A DNA stretch of 64,000 bases, taken from Amycolatopsis pretoriensis. GTDB taxonomy: Bacteria > Actinomycetota > Actinomycetes > Mycobacteriales > Pseudonocardiaceae. The DNA lies in NCBI RefSeq assembly GCF_900107925.1, contig NZ_FNUJ01000013.1:220067-284066 (forward strand). The letters run 5' to 3'. This document shows positions 41,505 to 50,321 of the stretch, piece after piece (the first letter of the stretch is position 1; every line of letters starts with the position of its first letter). The notes under the pieces were generated by a model. The model was not told the DNA's origin. It did no database searches and was given only the letters and a program-made list of their open reading frames with translations. Position numbers and translations under genes: made by a program.

Positions 41505-42149
41505 TCAGCCGCGGCCCAGGCCCGCGTCCCGGGCCCGGATGATCGCGGCCGCGCGGTCGGCGACCTGGAGCTTGGCGAGGATCGCCGACACGTTGTTCGC
41601 GACCGTTTTCGCGGCCAGGCCCAGGCGGCGCCCGATGGCCCCGTTCGGCAGGCCCGCGGCGAGGAGGTCGAGGATCTCGCGCTCGCGGCGGGTCAGCTCC
41701 GGGAACGGCTCGTCGGTGGCGGGCGGCGCGGTGAGGAAGTCCAGGACCTGTTGCGCCACCGCGGGTCCGAAGATCGCTTCGCCCGCCGCCACCGCCCGGA
41801 TCGCGCGGACGATCTCGTCCTGCTCGGCGCCCTTGACCAGGTAGCCGCGGGCGCCCGCGCGCATCGCGGCGAACACCGAGTCGTCGTCGGAGAACATCGT
41901 CAGCACGAGGACGGCGACCTCCGGGGCCGCGCGGGCGATCTCCTTCGTGGCGGCGATGCCGTCGAGGCCGGGCATCCGCAGGTCCAGCACGGCGACGTCC
42001 GGCCGGGTCGTGACGACCTCGCGGACGGCCGCGCGCCCGTCCGCGGCGATCCCCGCCACGGTGAAGCCGGGCAGCGAATTCAGCAGCGCCGCCATGCCTT
42101 CGCGCACGATCGGGTGGTCGTCGGCGATGACGACGCGCAGGGCGGTCAC
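41505..42149 (-). CDS. LuxR/NarL-family response regulator
   Basis: A 214-residue protein. GTG 42149 overlaps the kinase stop (ATGA-type). The receiver domain (about 5-120) has RVVIADDHPIVREGM, phosphoacceptor Asp in VAVLDLRMPG, and Lys in YLVKGAE. The LuxR HTH (about 148-205) has LTRREREILDLLAAGLPNGA and KTVANNVSAIL. It pairs with the kinase encoded immediately upstream. Confidence 0.95.
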   Translation of the reverse strand: MTALRVVIADDHPIVREGMAALLNSLPGFTVAGIAADGRAAVREVVTTRPDVAVLDLRMPGLDGIAATKEIARAAPEVAVLVLTMFSDDDSVFAAMRAGARGYLVKGAEQDEIVRAIRAVAAGEAIFGPAVAQQVLDFLTAPPATDEPFPELTRREREILDLLAAGLPNGAIGRRLGLAAKTVANNVSAILAKLQVADRAAAIIRARDAGLGRG

Positions 42150-44113
42150 GGTGCCCCCAGCGGGAACGACACCCGGACGCGGCCGCCCTCGGGCGACGGG
42201 CCCGCCTCGAACCCGCCGCCGAGTTCGGACGCGCGCTCGCGCATGGCGTGCAGGCCGACGCCGGGCCGCCACGGGCCGTCCGGCGGGCCGTCGTCGGCGA
42301 TCTCCAGGTCGAGGTCCCCCTCGGCGCAGCGCAGCCGCAGCACCGCGGTCGACGCCGTGGAGTGCCGGACGACGTTGGTCAGCGCCTCGGTCGCGACGCG
42401 GTAGGCCGCGACCTCGACGGCGGCGGGCAGCACCGGGACTTCGCCGGGGACGTCGAGGCGGACGAGCAGCGCACCGCCGTCGGCCCGCCGCACCAGGTGC
42501 TCGACGCGCTGGCGGAGCGCGCCGACGAGGCCGAGGTCGTCGAGCGCGGGCGGGCGCAGGTCCTCGACCAGCCGCCGGATGTCCGCGACGGCCGTGCGGA
42601 TCTCCCCGCGCAGCGCCCCGAGCAGCTCGCGGGCGCGGGCGGGGTCGGTGGTGAGCAGGTTGGCGGCGGCGTCGGCGATGAGCGCGACGCCGGTGAGCGC
42701 GGGCCCGAGGCCGTCGTGGAGGTCGCGGCGCAGCCGGCGGCGTTCCTCCTCGCGCGCGGCGATGATCCGCTCCCGCGACGCCTGCAGCTGGTCCGAGAGC
42801 AGGGTGGCGTGGACGGCGACGGCGAGCGGCGCGGCGACGAGCGCGAGCACGGCGTGGTCGGCGGTCCCGAGGCCGCCCTCCCCCGAGCGCGCGCCGATCC
42901 GCAGCTCGCCGACCGCCGCGCCGCCGTACTCGAGCGGCACGACGGTCACCTCCTCCGGCACTTCGCCGTCCTCGGCGAGGACTTCCCCGGTCGTCGCGAC
43001 CGCGGTGTACGGGACGCGCAGCGCGGCGCGGATCGCCGTCACGACCCCGGCCAGGCCGGATCCGGCGAGCTGCTCACCGACCCGGGAAACGACGCGGGCC
43101 GGGTCGCCGCGATCGCCGTAGAGCGCGCGGCCGACCGCGCGCTGCAGCCGCGGGAGGACCGGCGCGAACACCAGGGCCACCACGATGGTGGCGACCGCGG
43201 ACCGGCCGAGCTGCGCGGAGACGAACCGGTCCAGCAGGGTGACCAGCACGCCGTACGCCAGCACGACGCCGGCCGACAGCAGCACCCACGCGAGGACGCG
43301 CGCCACCGCGAGGCGGATGTCGAGCAGCCGGTGCCGCACGATCGCGATGGTCACCGCGACCGGGATGAGCGGGATGGCGAACAGCACCACCACCGGCGTT
43401 CCCGCGACGAACGACCACGGCACGACCAGCGCGGCCACGGTGACGGTGGCCAGCAGCAGCCACAGCAGCTGCTGGCGCAGGACGTCGTCGCCGCGCCGGT
43501 AGCGCACGACCAGGGCCACGACCGCCAGCGCCAGCGCGAGGACCGTCCGCAGTTCCGAAATCGTCCACAGTGGACTCAGCGCGTCGTACCCGGCCAGCGT
43601 CAGGTAGCCCGGTGGCAGGCCGGGGACGGGCGGCTGCGGGCTGGTCCCGAGTTCGAGGACGAAGAGCGGCGCCGTCGCGATCAGGGCGAGCACGACCGGG
43701 CGCCAGCGGCGGCCCGGCAGCTTGCCGTCCGGGAACAGCACCAGCGCCAGCGGCAGGAACAGCCCGATCGACCACGGCCACGACCAGGCGAACACCGTCG
43801 CGGCGAGCCGCTGGAGCCCGAGCGGGGCGCCGCCGTCGTGCAGGGCCTGCAGGAGCGGGACGGCGGCCGCCGTGGTGGCGTGCCCGAGGCCGTCCGCGAG
43901 GAACAGCCACCCGATCGGGTTGCGCCGGCGGTGCCACCCGAGGACCGCCCCGCAGGCCGCGAAGGCGACGCCCATGACCGAGTTCGTCACGACGAACGCG
44001 TCGAGGGCCTGCTGCCACGACCACCCGACGGCGATCGTGAGCGCGACGGCGACGCCGGCCTCGGTCACGGCGAGCGCCCCGAGGCCCGCGGCGAGCCCGC
44101 GGCCGGTCGTCAT
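42146..44113 (-). CDS. Membrane sensor histidine kinase (HisKA_3, NarX/DesK-like)
   Basis: A 655-residue protein from ATG 44113; the frame upstream is not coding-like. The N-terminal half holds about nine membrane helices and resembles 7TM-type sensor modules. A GAF-like linker (about 370-460) follows. The phosphorylated His is in RRDLHDGLGPALTGVA. The ATPase has an N box in ALTNVVRHS and a G box in DGPPDG, then GVGLHAMRERA. It forms a two-component pair with the LuxR-type regulator. The divergent membrane genes at 44263 may be targets. Confidence 0.93.
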   Translation of the reverse strand: MTTGRGLAAGLGALAVTEAGVAVALTIAVGWSWQQALDAFVVTNSVMGVAFAACGAVLGWHRRRNPIGWLFLADGLGHATTAAAVPLLQALHDGGAPLGLQRLAATVFAWSWPWSIGLFLPLALVLFPDGKLPGRRWRPVVLALIATAPLFVLELGTSPQPPVPGLPPGYLTLAGYDALSPLWTISELRTVLALALAVVALVVRYRRGDDVLRQQLLWLLLATVTVAALVVPWSFVAGTPVVVLFAIPLIPVAVTIAIVRHRLLDIRLAVARVLAWVLLSAGVVLAYGVLVTLLDRFVSAQLGRSAVATIVVALVFAPVLPRLQRAVGRALYGDRGDPARVVSRVGEQLAGSGLAGVVTAIRAALRVPYTAVATTGEVLAEDGEVPEEVTVVPLEYGGAAVGELRIGARSGEGGLGTADHAVLALVAAPLAVAVHATLLSDQLQASRERIIAAREEERRRLRRDLHDGLGPALTGVALIADAAANLLTTDPARARELLGALRGEIRTAVADIRRLVEDLRPPALDDLGLVGALRQRVEHLVRRADGGALLVRLDVPGEVPVLPAAVEVAAYRVATEALTNVVRHSTASTAVLRLRCAEGDLDLEIADDGPPDGPWRPGVGLHAMRERASELGGGFEAGPSPEGGRVRVSFPLGAP

Positions 44114-44262
44114 GCGCCTCAGTGTCCGCCTTCGCGGTCCCGCTGTCCCGGGACCACGTTCCCGGATCGGCCGGGCGTTTTCCCGGGGCCGTGCGGAACG
44201 CGGGCTCATGCCCCGGGAAGGGGCGGACCCGCACCGTGGACGGGTCCTGAAGGAGGTTCGAA

Positions 44263-44613
44263 ATGTCGCGATCAACGCGTGCCGGGCTGCTGGTGCTCGG
44301 CTTCCTGTCCGTGGTGGACCTGTTCGTCCCGCTGCTGACCGACGGCGAGCACCCGCCGATGCCGGTCGCCGTGGCCGCCGCGCTGCTCGGCGCGCTCAGC
44401 CTGGTCCTGGTCGTCGCGGCCGGGCGGGGCGCGCGGCGGGCGGTGCCCGGCCTGCTCGTCCTGCGGGCGCTGTCCGCGCTCGGCGCGGTCCCGGCCGCCG
44501 TGACGCCCGGCGTGCCCGGCCCGGTGGTGGTCCTGGCGGGCGCCGGAGTGCCGGCGACAATCGCCGGCGCGGCGTTGGTGCTAGCCCCGCGGCTCACGGC
44601 GGGTGCGCGATGA
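44263..44613 (+). CDS. Small four-helix membrane protein
   Basis: A 116-residue protein from ATG 44263 with a strong AAGGAGG site. Four hydrophobic helices fill most of the sequence (LLVLGFLSVVDLFVPLL, AVAAALLGALSLVLVVAAG, LLVLRALSALGAVPAAV, IAGAALVLAPRLT). No family was recognised. It is divergent from the sensor kinase and overlaps the next gene (ATGA-type), so it may form part of the regulated operon. Confidence 0.7.
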   Translation: MSRSTRAGLLVLGFLSVVDLFVPLLTDGEHPPMPVAVAAALLGALSLVLVVAAGRGARRAVPGLLVLRALSALGAVPAAVTPGVPGPVVVLAGAGVPATIAGAALVLAPRLTAGAR

Positions 44614-45278
44614 GCCGCGGGGCGCGGTGGCTCACCGCGGCGCTGCTGCCGATCGGCCCGGCCGCGATCGCGGTGCTCCGGCTGGTGCTGCCCTACGACA
44701 CGACCGACGACGCCGCGGTGGTCGTGCGCAAGGTGGCGGCCGCTCCGGACACGCAGTCGCTGGTCGTGTGGCTCGGGTTCGTGGGCGTGCTGACGTTGGT
44801 GCCGGCGGTCCTCGCGGCCGGCGGGCTGACCCGGCCGGGGGCACCCCGCACGACGGCCGCGGCGTTGGTGCTGCTCGTGCCGGCGTACTCGACGCTGGGC
44901 CTGCTCGTCGCCGGCGACGCCGGAGTGCTGTTCGGGGTCCGGGAGCACTTGCCGGAAGCCGTGGTGGCGCGGTTGTTCGAGGCGGTCCACCCGGTCGCGG
45001 CGGTGGCGGGGGTGGTGTTCGTCGTCGGGCACGTCGCCGGAACCGTGGTGCTGGGGGTGGCGATGGGGATCTCGGGTGCGGTGCCGCGGTGGGCCGCCGG
45101 GTTGACGGTGGTGGCGCAGCCCCTGCACTTCGTGGCGGCGGTCGTGGTGGCCGGCCATCCGCTGGACTTCGCGGCGTGGGGGTGCAACGCGGTGGGGTTC
45201 GCCGCCGTCGCCGTCGCGCTGCTGCGAGTCGCGCCCGGCAGGAAGCCGGCGCGGGTCGCGGTTTCTTCGTCAGCGTGA
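44610..45278 (+). CDS. Multi-pass membrane protein, function unknown
   Basis: A 222-residue protein, translationally coupled to the preceding gene. About six membrane helices are visible (WLTAALLPIGPAAIAVLRL, LVVWLGFVGVLTLVPAVLAA, ALVLLVPAYSTLGLLVAGD, VAAVAGVVFVVGHVAGTVVL, and two more). The loop YDTTDDAAVVVRKVAAAPDT is conserved-looking. No known transporter signature. The 3' end overlaps the convergent STAS-ANTAR-GAF gene. Confidence 0.7.
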   Translation: MSRGARWLTAALLPIGPAAIAVLRLVLPYDTTDDAAVVVRKVAAAPDTQSLVVWLGFVGVLTLVPAVLAAGGLTRPGAPRTTAAALVLLVPAYSTLGLLVAGDAGVLFGVREHLPEAVVARLFEAVHPVAAVAGVVFVVGHVAGTVVLGVAMGISGAVPRWAAGLTVVAQPLHFVAAVVVAGHPLDFAAWGCNAVGFAAVAVALLRVAPGRKPARVAVSSSA

Positions 45279-46361
45279 GGTCGCGCGGGCGTGGAGGTGC
45301 TCGAGGGCGTCGAGGACGATCGTGCGGCTGTGCCAGTCCAGCCAGCGGCCCGCGTCCGCGCAGACCAGGTCGACCAGCTCCAGCTCCGGAACCCCGGGCA
45401 GGTCGGCCGGGTGGTCGTGGTGGGTGGTCAGCACCCCCGCGCACACGCCGCCCGGGGTGAGGATCGGGGTGCTCTGCGCCGCCCTCGCGCCCGCGCGCAG
45501 GACCGCCTCGCGGTGCTCGGCCGTGTACACCGGGCTGGACGCCACGTCCGGTACGACCACCCGCTCGCGGCGGTGCTGCGCCTGGGTGCACGCCGCGCCG
45601 CTGTCCAGGTGGGTGAACAAGTCCACGTACCGCGGGCCCAGGCCGTGGTGGTGCTCCAGCGCGAGGCCGCCCGCGAGCGGCTCGATGCTGTGCACGGCCG
45701 CGTGCGGTGCGCCGGTCACCCGCAGGGACGCGGTGAGGGCGGCGGTCAGCAGCGCGGGCGGGGTCCGGCCCGCCGGGCGCAGCGCGGTGGGTGGTGCCAC
45801 CCGGCGGGCGCGGCCGGGGAACCACCCGGGCCCGGTGGGCGCCGGCACGGCGTGCACGGCCGCGGCGAGGGTGCGGATGGTGACGTTGTGGCTCTGCGAC
45901 GCCTCCCGCACCAGTTCGAACGCTTCGTCGGCGGTCGCCAGGTGGTAGCGCTCGCACAGCACGTCGAGCGCGTCGGCGATGCGGGCGCGGTTGCGGGCCC
46001 GGCGCCCCTCGACCGCCTCGGTCGACGCGGTGGCGTCCAGCCGGGCGAGCGCGTCCTCGCGCGTCTTCGCGACGGTCAGGCGGCGGTCCGCCTGCCGCAG
46101 GCTCCAGGCGACGAACCGGTCGCGGGTGACGACCACGAGCCGGTGCCGCCGCCGCACCGCGTCGTCGTGGAGGCGCACCAGCGTCCGGACGACGACGGCG
46201 GACACGAGCGTCGCCTCGGTGAGGTCGATGACGAGGTCCTCGTCGACGCTCACCCGGCCGATCGCGGGCGCGGCGGACATGTCCAGCTCACCGCGCCACG
46301 CCAGCGTGCGGACCCCGGAACGGGTGCCGGGCAGCGTGCCGGTGTGCTGCGGTTCGGGCAT
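45270..46361 (-). CDS. STAS-ANTAR-GAF fusion protein
   Basis: A 363-residue protein from ATG 46361 (46397 possible). A STAS-like domain covers about 20-115 (GVRTLAWRGELDMSAAPAIG, DLVIDLTEATLVSAVVVRTL). An ANTAR segment covers about 125-180 (RIADALDVLCERYHLATADE, AFELVREASQSHN). A GAF-like domain covers about 210-350 (AALTASLRVTGAPHAAVHSI, HRRERVVVPDVASSPVY). This would join a partner-switch module, an RNA antiterminator and a sensor in one protein. The order is unusual: GAF normally precedes ANTAR. The ANTAR part lacks the usual IEQAKG motif, so RNA binding is uncertain. Confidence 0.7.
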   Translation of the reverse strand: MPEPQHTGTLPGTRSGVRTLAWRGELDMSAAPAIGRVSVDEDLVIDLTEATLVSAVVVRTLVRLHDDAVRRRHRLVVVTRDRFVAWSLRQADRRLTVAKTREDALARLDATASTEAVEGRRARNRARIADALDVLCERYHLATADEAFELVREASQSHNVTIRTLAAAVHAVPAPTGPGWFPGRARRVAPPTALRPAGRTPPALLTAALTASLRVTGAPHAAVHSIEPLAGGLALEHHHGLGPRYVDLFTHLDSGAACTQAQHRRERVVVPDVASSPVYTAEHREAVLRAGARAAQSTPILTPGGVCAGVLTTHHDHPADLPGVPELELVDLVCADAGRWLDWHSRTIVLDALEHLHARATSR

Positions 46362-46447
46362 GCGCCTACCTCGGAGCTCGGCCAAGAGACTCGGCACGCC
46401 ACTCTGCTGGACGCGGAAGAAGAGACCTTACTGCGGCCGGGTGCCGG

Positions 46448-47311
46448 TCACAGGATCGGCTTGCCGCCGGTGACCGCGACGCGCGCGCCGGAGACGTAGC
46501 TGCCGTCGTCGGAGGCCAGCAGCACGTACACCGGCGCCAGCTCCGCCGGCTGTCCCGCGCGGCCCAGCGGCACCTGCTGCCCGAACGACTCCACCTGCTC
46601 GGCGGGCATCGTCGACGGGATCAGCGGCGTCCAGATCGGCCCCGGCGCCACGCTGTTCACGCGGATCCCCTTCGGACCGAGCAGCTGCGCCAGCGCGGCG
46701 CACATGTTGGCGACGCCCGCCTTCGTGACGTCGTAGGGCATCAGCTGCGGGGTCGGGTTGTCGGAGTTCACCGACGAGCTGCCGATGATCGACGCCCCCG
46801 GCTTCAGGTGCGGCACCGCGGCCTTGGCGAGGTGGAAGAACGCGCTGAGGTTCGTCGCGAGCGTGTGGTCCCACTCCTCGTCCGGGATCTCTTCCAGGGT
46901 CTCGTGCGTCATCTGGAAGGCGGCGTTGTTCACCAGGACGTCGAGCCGGCCGAACTCCTCGACCGCCCGGGCGACCAGGGCCCGGCAGTGGGCCGGGTCG
47001 GCGACGTCACCGGGGACGACGACGGCCTTGCGCCCCGCTTCTTCCACCCAGCGCCGGGTTTCCTCCGCGTCGTCGTGCTCGTTCAGGTAGGAGATGAGGA
47101 CGTCGGCGCCTTCGCGGGCGTACGCGATCGCCACCGCGCGGCCGATGCCGCTGTCCGCGCCGGTGATCAGGGCCGCCTTGCCGGTCAGCTTGCCGGAGCC
47201 GCGGTAGGTGTGTTCGCCGTGGTCGGGCCGCGGGGTCATCTCGGCGGTCGTGCCGGGCGGGGTCTGCTGCTGGGCGGGCTGGGACACGGGTGGCTCCTCG
47301 GGCGGGGTCAT
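46448..47311 (-). CDS. Short-chain dehydrogenase (YhdF/glucose-dehydrogenase-like SDR)
   Basis: A 287-residue protein. The cofactor motif is TGADSGIGRAVAIAYAREGA and the active site PYDVTKAGVANM (Tyr-x3-Lys), with Ser in IIGSSSVNSD. The N-terminal extension of about 45 residues with SGKLTGKAALI is typical of the stress-induced YhdF/YghA group. NADP-dependent oxidation is expected and the substrate is unknown. Confidence 0.9.
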   Translation of the reverse strand: MTPPEEPPVSQPAQQQTPPGTTAEMTPRPDHGEHTYRGSGKLTGKAALITGADSGIGRAVAIAYAREGADVLISYLNEHDDAEETRRWVEEAGRKAVVVPGDVADPAHCRALVARAVEEFGRLDVLVNNAAFQMTHETLEEIPDEEWDHTLATNLSAFFHLAKAAVPHLKPGASIIGSSSVNSDNPTPQLMPYDVTKAGVANMCAALAQLLGPKGIRVNSVAPGPIWTPLIPSTMPAEQVESFGQQVPLGRAGQPAELAPVYVLLASDDGSYVSGARVAVTGGKPIL

Positions 47312-47397
47312 GATCCGGTCCGGGTACCCGAGGGTGCTGGGTTCACACGACCCGCGACGGATTCACCCGGCCCCGCGGGCCGGATATCGTGGTCGGC

Positions 47398-47760
47398 GTG
47401 AGGATCCTCGGCAGGCAGGCCCGGAAGCGGCTGTCGGCCGTCGCGGACCGCATCGGGGCGCGGGCGGGAGTCGTGCTCGACGACTCCTTCTCCTGTGGCG
47501 GGTGGTCCACCAGTCCCCTGACGCTCGGCGTGATCACCCTCCGGAGCGGCTCGCTGCCCGACGTCCTGCGCGCCCGGATCGACGCGGCGGTGGCCGCCGG
47601 CTACGCCGCACCGACCCGCTCGGAGGAGCGGAGCTGCGGCTTCGTCCGGAACCCGGGCCTGCCCATGCTGATCATCGAGGTCTTCCCGGCCGGGGAGGTC
47701 ATCCCCCACCACGGCGCGGTCCCGGCCGGCCAGACCGGCGTCGTGATCAGCCTGACGTAG
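47398..47760 (+). CDS. Hypothetical protein
   Basis: A 120-residue ORF from GTG 47398. The composition is normal for a coding gene (ARKRLSAVADRIGARAGVVL, LPMLIIEVFPAGEVIPHHG). It has two cysteines and no signal peptide. No family was recognised. The start of the divergent SDR gene is 86 bp away. Confidence 0.55.
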   Translation: MRILGRQARKRLSAVADRIGARAGVVLDDSFSCGGWSTSPLTLGVITLRSGSLPDVLRARIDAAVAAGYAAPTRSEERSCGFVRNPGLPMLIIEVFPAGEVIPHHGAVPAGQTGVVISLT

Positions 47761-47854
47761 GAAAGCCGCCGACAGGCCGTAACGCATCACCCACTTGGTC
47801 GATAACCCGTTCGTGTCCGGAACACCCGGACCTACACGAACGGACCCACTCACC

Positions 47855-48586
47855 ATGTCTCGTCTCCACCTGGGAGCGCTCATCGCCACCGGGGCGGTCG
47901 CCGCCCTCCTAAGTGCCGGGTGCGCCGGCACCGGCGGCACCGCGGAGCCGGCCGCCGCCACCTCGGCGCCGACCTCCGCGAGCCCCGCGGCCGCCTCGCT
48001 CGACGCCGCGAAGGCCGGTACCGCAGTCGTCGACGCCGCGAAGCAGGCCAAGGCCGTGCACGTCCGCGGTGTCGTCTCCGAGGGCGGGAACCTCAACCTC
48101 GACCTGCAGCTCAACCCGGACAGCGCGAGCGGCACCGTCGTGCAGGACGGCCTGGAGATCCCGGTCCTGCGCACCGGCGACAAGTACTTCTTCCGGTTCA
48201 GCGACTCGCTGATCAAGAAGGCCGGCATCCCGGCGTCGGTGGGCAAGCTGCTCAAGGACAAGTGGGTCCCGTCGACCTCGCAGATCGGCGCCGGCATCGG
48301 CGAGGCGTTCAAGCAGTTCCTCGACTACAAGACGTTCACCGACAACACCGTCGGCCAGCTGGACTCGGCGAGCTTCACCGCCGGCGGCCAGACCACCACC
48401 GACGGCATCCCGGCCCTCACCTTCACCTCCTCCGACGGCACGGCGACCGTGGCCGCCGGCGAGCCGCACTACCTGCTGCGCATGCAGGAGCCCAAGAGCG
48501 GCACGCTCGAGTTCTCCGACTGGGACAAGCCGACGACCGTCACCGCCCCCAAGGCCTCGGAGATCTACTCCGGCCCCGGGGCCTGA
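47855..48586 (+). CDS. LppX/LprG-like lipoprotein
   Basis: A 243-residue protein from ATG 47855. The signal peptide ends in the lipobox LLSAGC. A low-complexity Ala/Ser/Thr linker precedes a domain with VVDAAKQAKAVHVRGVVSEG, YFFRFSDSLIKKAGIPASVG, KWVPSTSQIGAG and DGIPALTFTSSDGTA, fitting the LppX_LprAFG fold that carries lipids across the periplasm of actinobacteria. A role in lipid transport or envelope sensing is inferred from the family. Confidence 0.75.
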   Translation: MSRLHLGALIATGAVAALLSAGCAGTGGTAEPAAATSAPTSASPAAASLDAAKAGTAVVDAAKQAKAVHVRGVVSEGGNLNLDLQLNPDSASGTVVQDGLEIPVLRTGDKYFFRFSDSLIKKAGIPASVGKLLKDKWVPSTSQIGAGIGEAFKQFLDYKTFTDNTVGQLDSASFTAGGQTTTDGIPALTFTSSDGTATVAAGEPHYLLRMQEPKSGTLEFSDWDKPTTVTAPKASEIYSGPGA

Positions 48587-48592
48587 CACTGC

Positions 48593-49387
48593 TCAGTGCA
48601 GTTCGGTCGTGTAACCGCCGTCGACGGTGACCGTGGTGCCGGTGATGTTCGCCGCCACCCGGTCACTGGCCAGGAAGACGGCCAGGTTCGCGATCTCGGC
48701 CGGCCGGGTGAACCGGCCGGTCACGGCGTGGGCGGCGGCCTCGTCGGCGACGGCCGCGGGGTTCGCCCCGCTGGTCGCGGCGATCGTCTCGGCGACGCCG
48801 CCCGCGCCCAGCCACAGGTCCGTCGCGACCGGGCCCGGGTTGATCGCGTTGGCGCGGACGCCGCGTGGGCCGAACTCCTTCGACACCGACTTCGTGAAGC
48901 TGACCAGTGCCGCCTTCGCCGCGCTGTAGTCGATCACGCCGGGGTCGGGCAGGGTGGCGTTGATCGACGCGATCGTGACGACGCTGCCCCGCCCGGCCGT
49001 CACCATCGACGGCAGCACCGCGCGCGTCGCCCGGACCGCGCTCAGCAGGTTCAGCGTGAGCGACCGCGTCCACTCCTCGTCGGTGACCAGCAGGAAGCCG
49101 TCCGGCCGCGGGGTGACCGCGCCGACGTTGTTGACCAGGACGTCGACGCGCCCGAGCTCGCCCAGTGCCAGCTCCACCAGCCGGCCGGGCCCCTCGGGTG
49201 TCCCGAGGTCCACGGCCAGCGCGTGCGCCTTGCCGGCGCGGACGAGCGCGTCCAGGCCGGGCCCCGGCTCGCGGGCGCCGGCCACGACGTGGGCGCCCTC
49301 GGCGACGAGGGCTTCGGCGACGGCGAGGCCGATACCGCGGCTCGCCCCGGTGACGACGGCGACCGCGCCGTCCAGACCCAGGTCCAC
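48593..49387 (-). CDS. Short-chain dehydrogenase/reductase
   Basis: A 264-residue protein. The cofactor site is TGASRGIGLAVAEALVAEGA, and the catalytic Tyr-Lys is in DYSAAKAALVSFTKSV, with Ser in TIASINATL. This is the 3-oxoacyl-ACP reductase-like class, NAD(P)-dependent. It follows the hydrolase gene by 4 bp on the same strand, so the pair is an operon facing the LysR gene at 50322. Confidence 0.9.
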   Translation of the reverse strand: MDLGLDGAVAVVTGASRGIGLAVAEALVAEGAHVVAGAREPGPGLDALVRAGKAHALAVDLGTPEGPGRLVELALGELGRVDVLVNNVGAVTPRPDGFLLVTDEEWTRSLTLNLLSAVRATRAVLPSMVTAGRGSVVTIASINATLPDPGVIDYSAAKAALVSFTKSVSKEFGPRGVRANAINPGPVATDLWLGAGGVAETIAATSGANPAAVADEAAAHAVTGRFTRPAEIANLAVFLASDRVAANITGTTVTVDGGYTTELH

Positions 49388-49391
49388 GCGC

Positions 49392-50192
49392 CTAGACCCC
49401 GTGCTCGCGCAGCCAGCCGAGCACGGCGTCGGCGACGTCGCGCCAGCCGCTGTCGATGGTCAGCGAGTGGCCGCGGCCCTCGAACTGCTTCAGCTCGGTG
49501 ACCGCGGTGGAGTCCCGGTACTGCTTGAGCGTCGAGCGGGTGACGACGTCCGGGACGGTGTGGTCGGCGGTGCCGGAGACCAGCAGCAGCGGGCCGCGGT
49601 CCGCGCGGTGCGTGTCGACCTTCGCCTGCGAATGCAGCACGAAGTTGGCGGCCGCGGCCTGGAACAGCGGCCGCGCCGGCGACGGGATCGTCCAGCGCCG
49701 GAACAGCCCGGCCGACTCCTCGTCGCTCAGCGCGTTGCCGAAGCCGAACCGGAATTCCTTTTCGGTCAGCGAAACGGCCCGGTGGAGGTTGGCCGGGTTG
49801 CCCAGCGCGGGCAGGCCGGCGCGCAGCTGCGCCAGCGGGAGCGGCAGGACGCCCTTGATCTGCGCCGGGTCGATCGCGACACCGGCGAGCCCGATGCCCT
49901 GGCCCAGCAGCTTTTCGGTGATCAGGCCGCCGAAGGAGTGGCCGACGATCACCGGCGGCCGGTCCAGCCCGGCGATGATCGATGCGTAGTGGTCGGTCGC
50001 GTCGTCGATGCCGATGTCGGCGACGGCGTCGGGGTTGTCCCGCGCCTCCTCGACGGTGGCGGGTTCGTTCGGCCAGCCGGGCGCGACGGGCGCGTACCCG
50101 GCGGCCCGGAAGTGGTCGATCCAGGGTTCCCACGACGTGGCGTGCAGCCACAGACCGTGGATGAACACGACCGGGGTTCCGGTGTCCGTCAT
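49392..50192 (-). CDS. Alpha/beta hydrolase
   Basis: A 266-residue protein. The HGLWLH oxyanion motif, nucleophile elbow VGHSFGGL, Asp in GTADHTVPD and His in GRGHSLTID make a full triad. It has no signal peptide. It is the first gene of the hydrolase-SDR operon, divergent from the LysR gene 129 bp away, which is the probable regulator. The substrate is unknown. Confidence 0.88.
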   Translation of the reverse strand: MTDTGTPVVFIHGLWLHATSWEPWIDHFRAAGYAPVAPGWPNEPATVEEARDNPDAVADIGIDDATDHYASIIAGLDRPPVIVGHSFGGLITEKLLGQGIGLAGVAIDPAQIKGVLPLPLAQLRAGLPALGNPANLHRAVSLTEKEFRFGFGNALSDEESAGLFRRWTIPSPARPLFQAAAANFVLHSQAKVDTHRADRGPLLLVSGTADHTVPDVVTRSTLKQYRDSTAVTELKQFEGRGHSLTIDSGWRDVADAVLGWLREHGV

Positions 50193-50321
50193 CGCTTCCT
50201 CCGCTTCGAGCCGTTTCTCCGCTCAGCCAACCGGTCCGCGGCCCCGGCGTCCAAGACCTGGTGCGTGCGCATCGATAGCCGGGATGGCATCGTTGGCACC
50301 ACCCTCGCGCGGAAGGCCCGG

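Noticed and set aside
42248..44338. A 696-codon plus-strand open frame opposite the sensor kinase
   Set aside because: Low-complexity Arg/Gln/Asp-rich sequence and no start signal; the minus strand carries a full histidine kinase.
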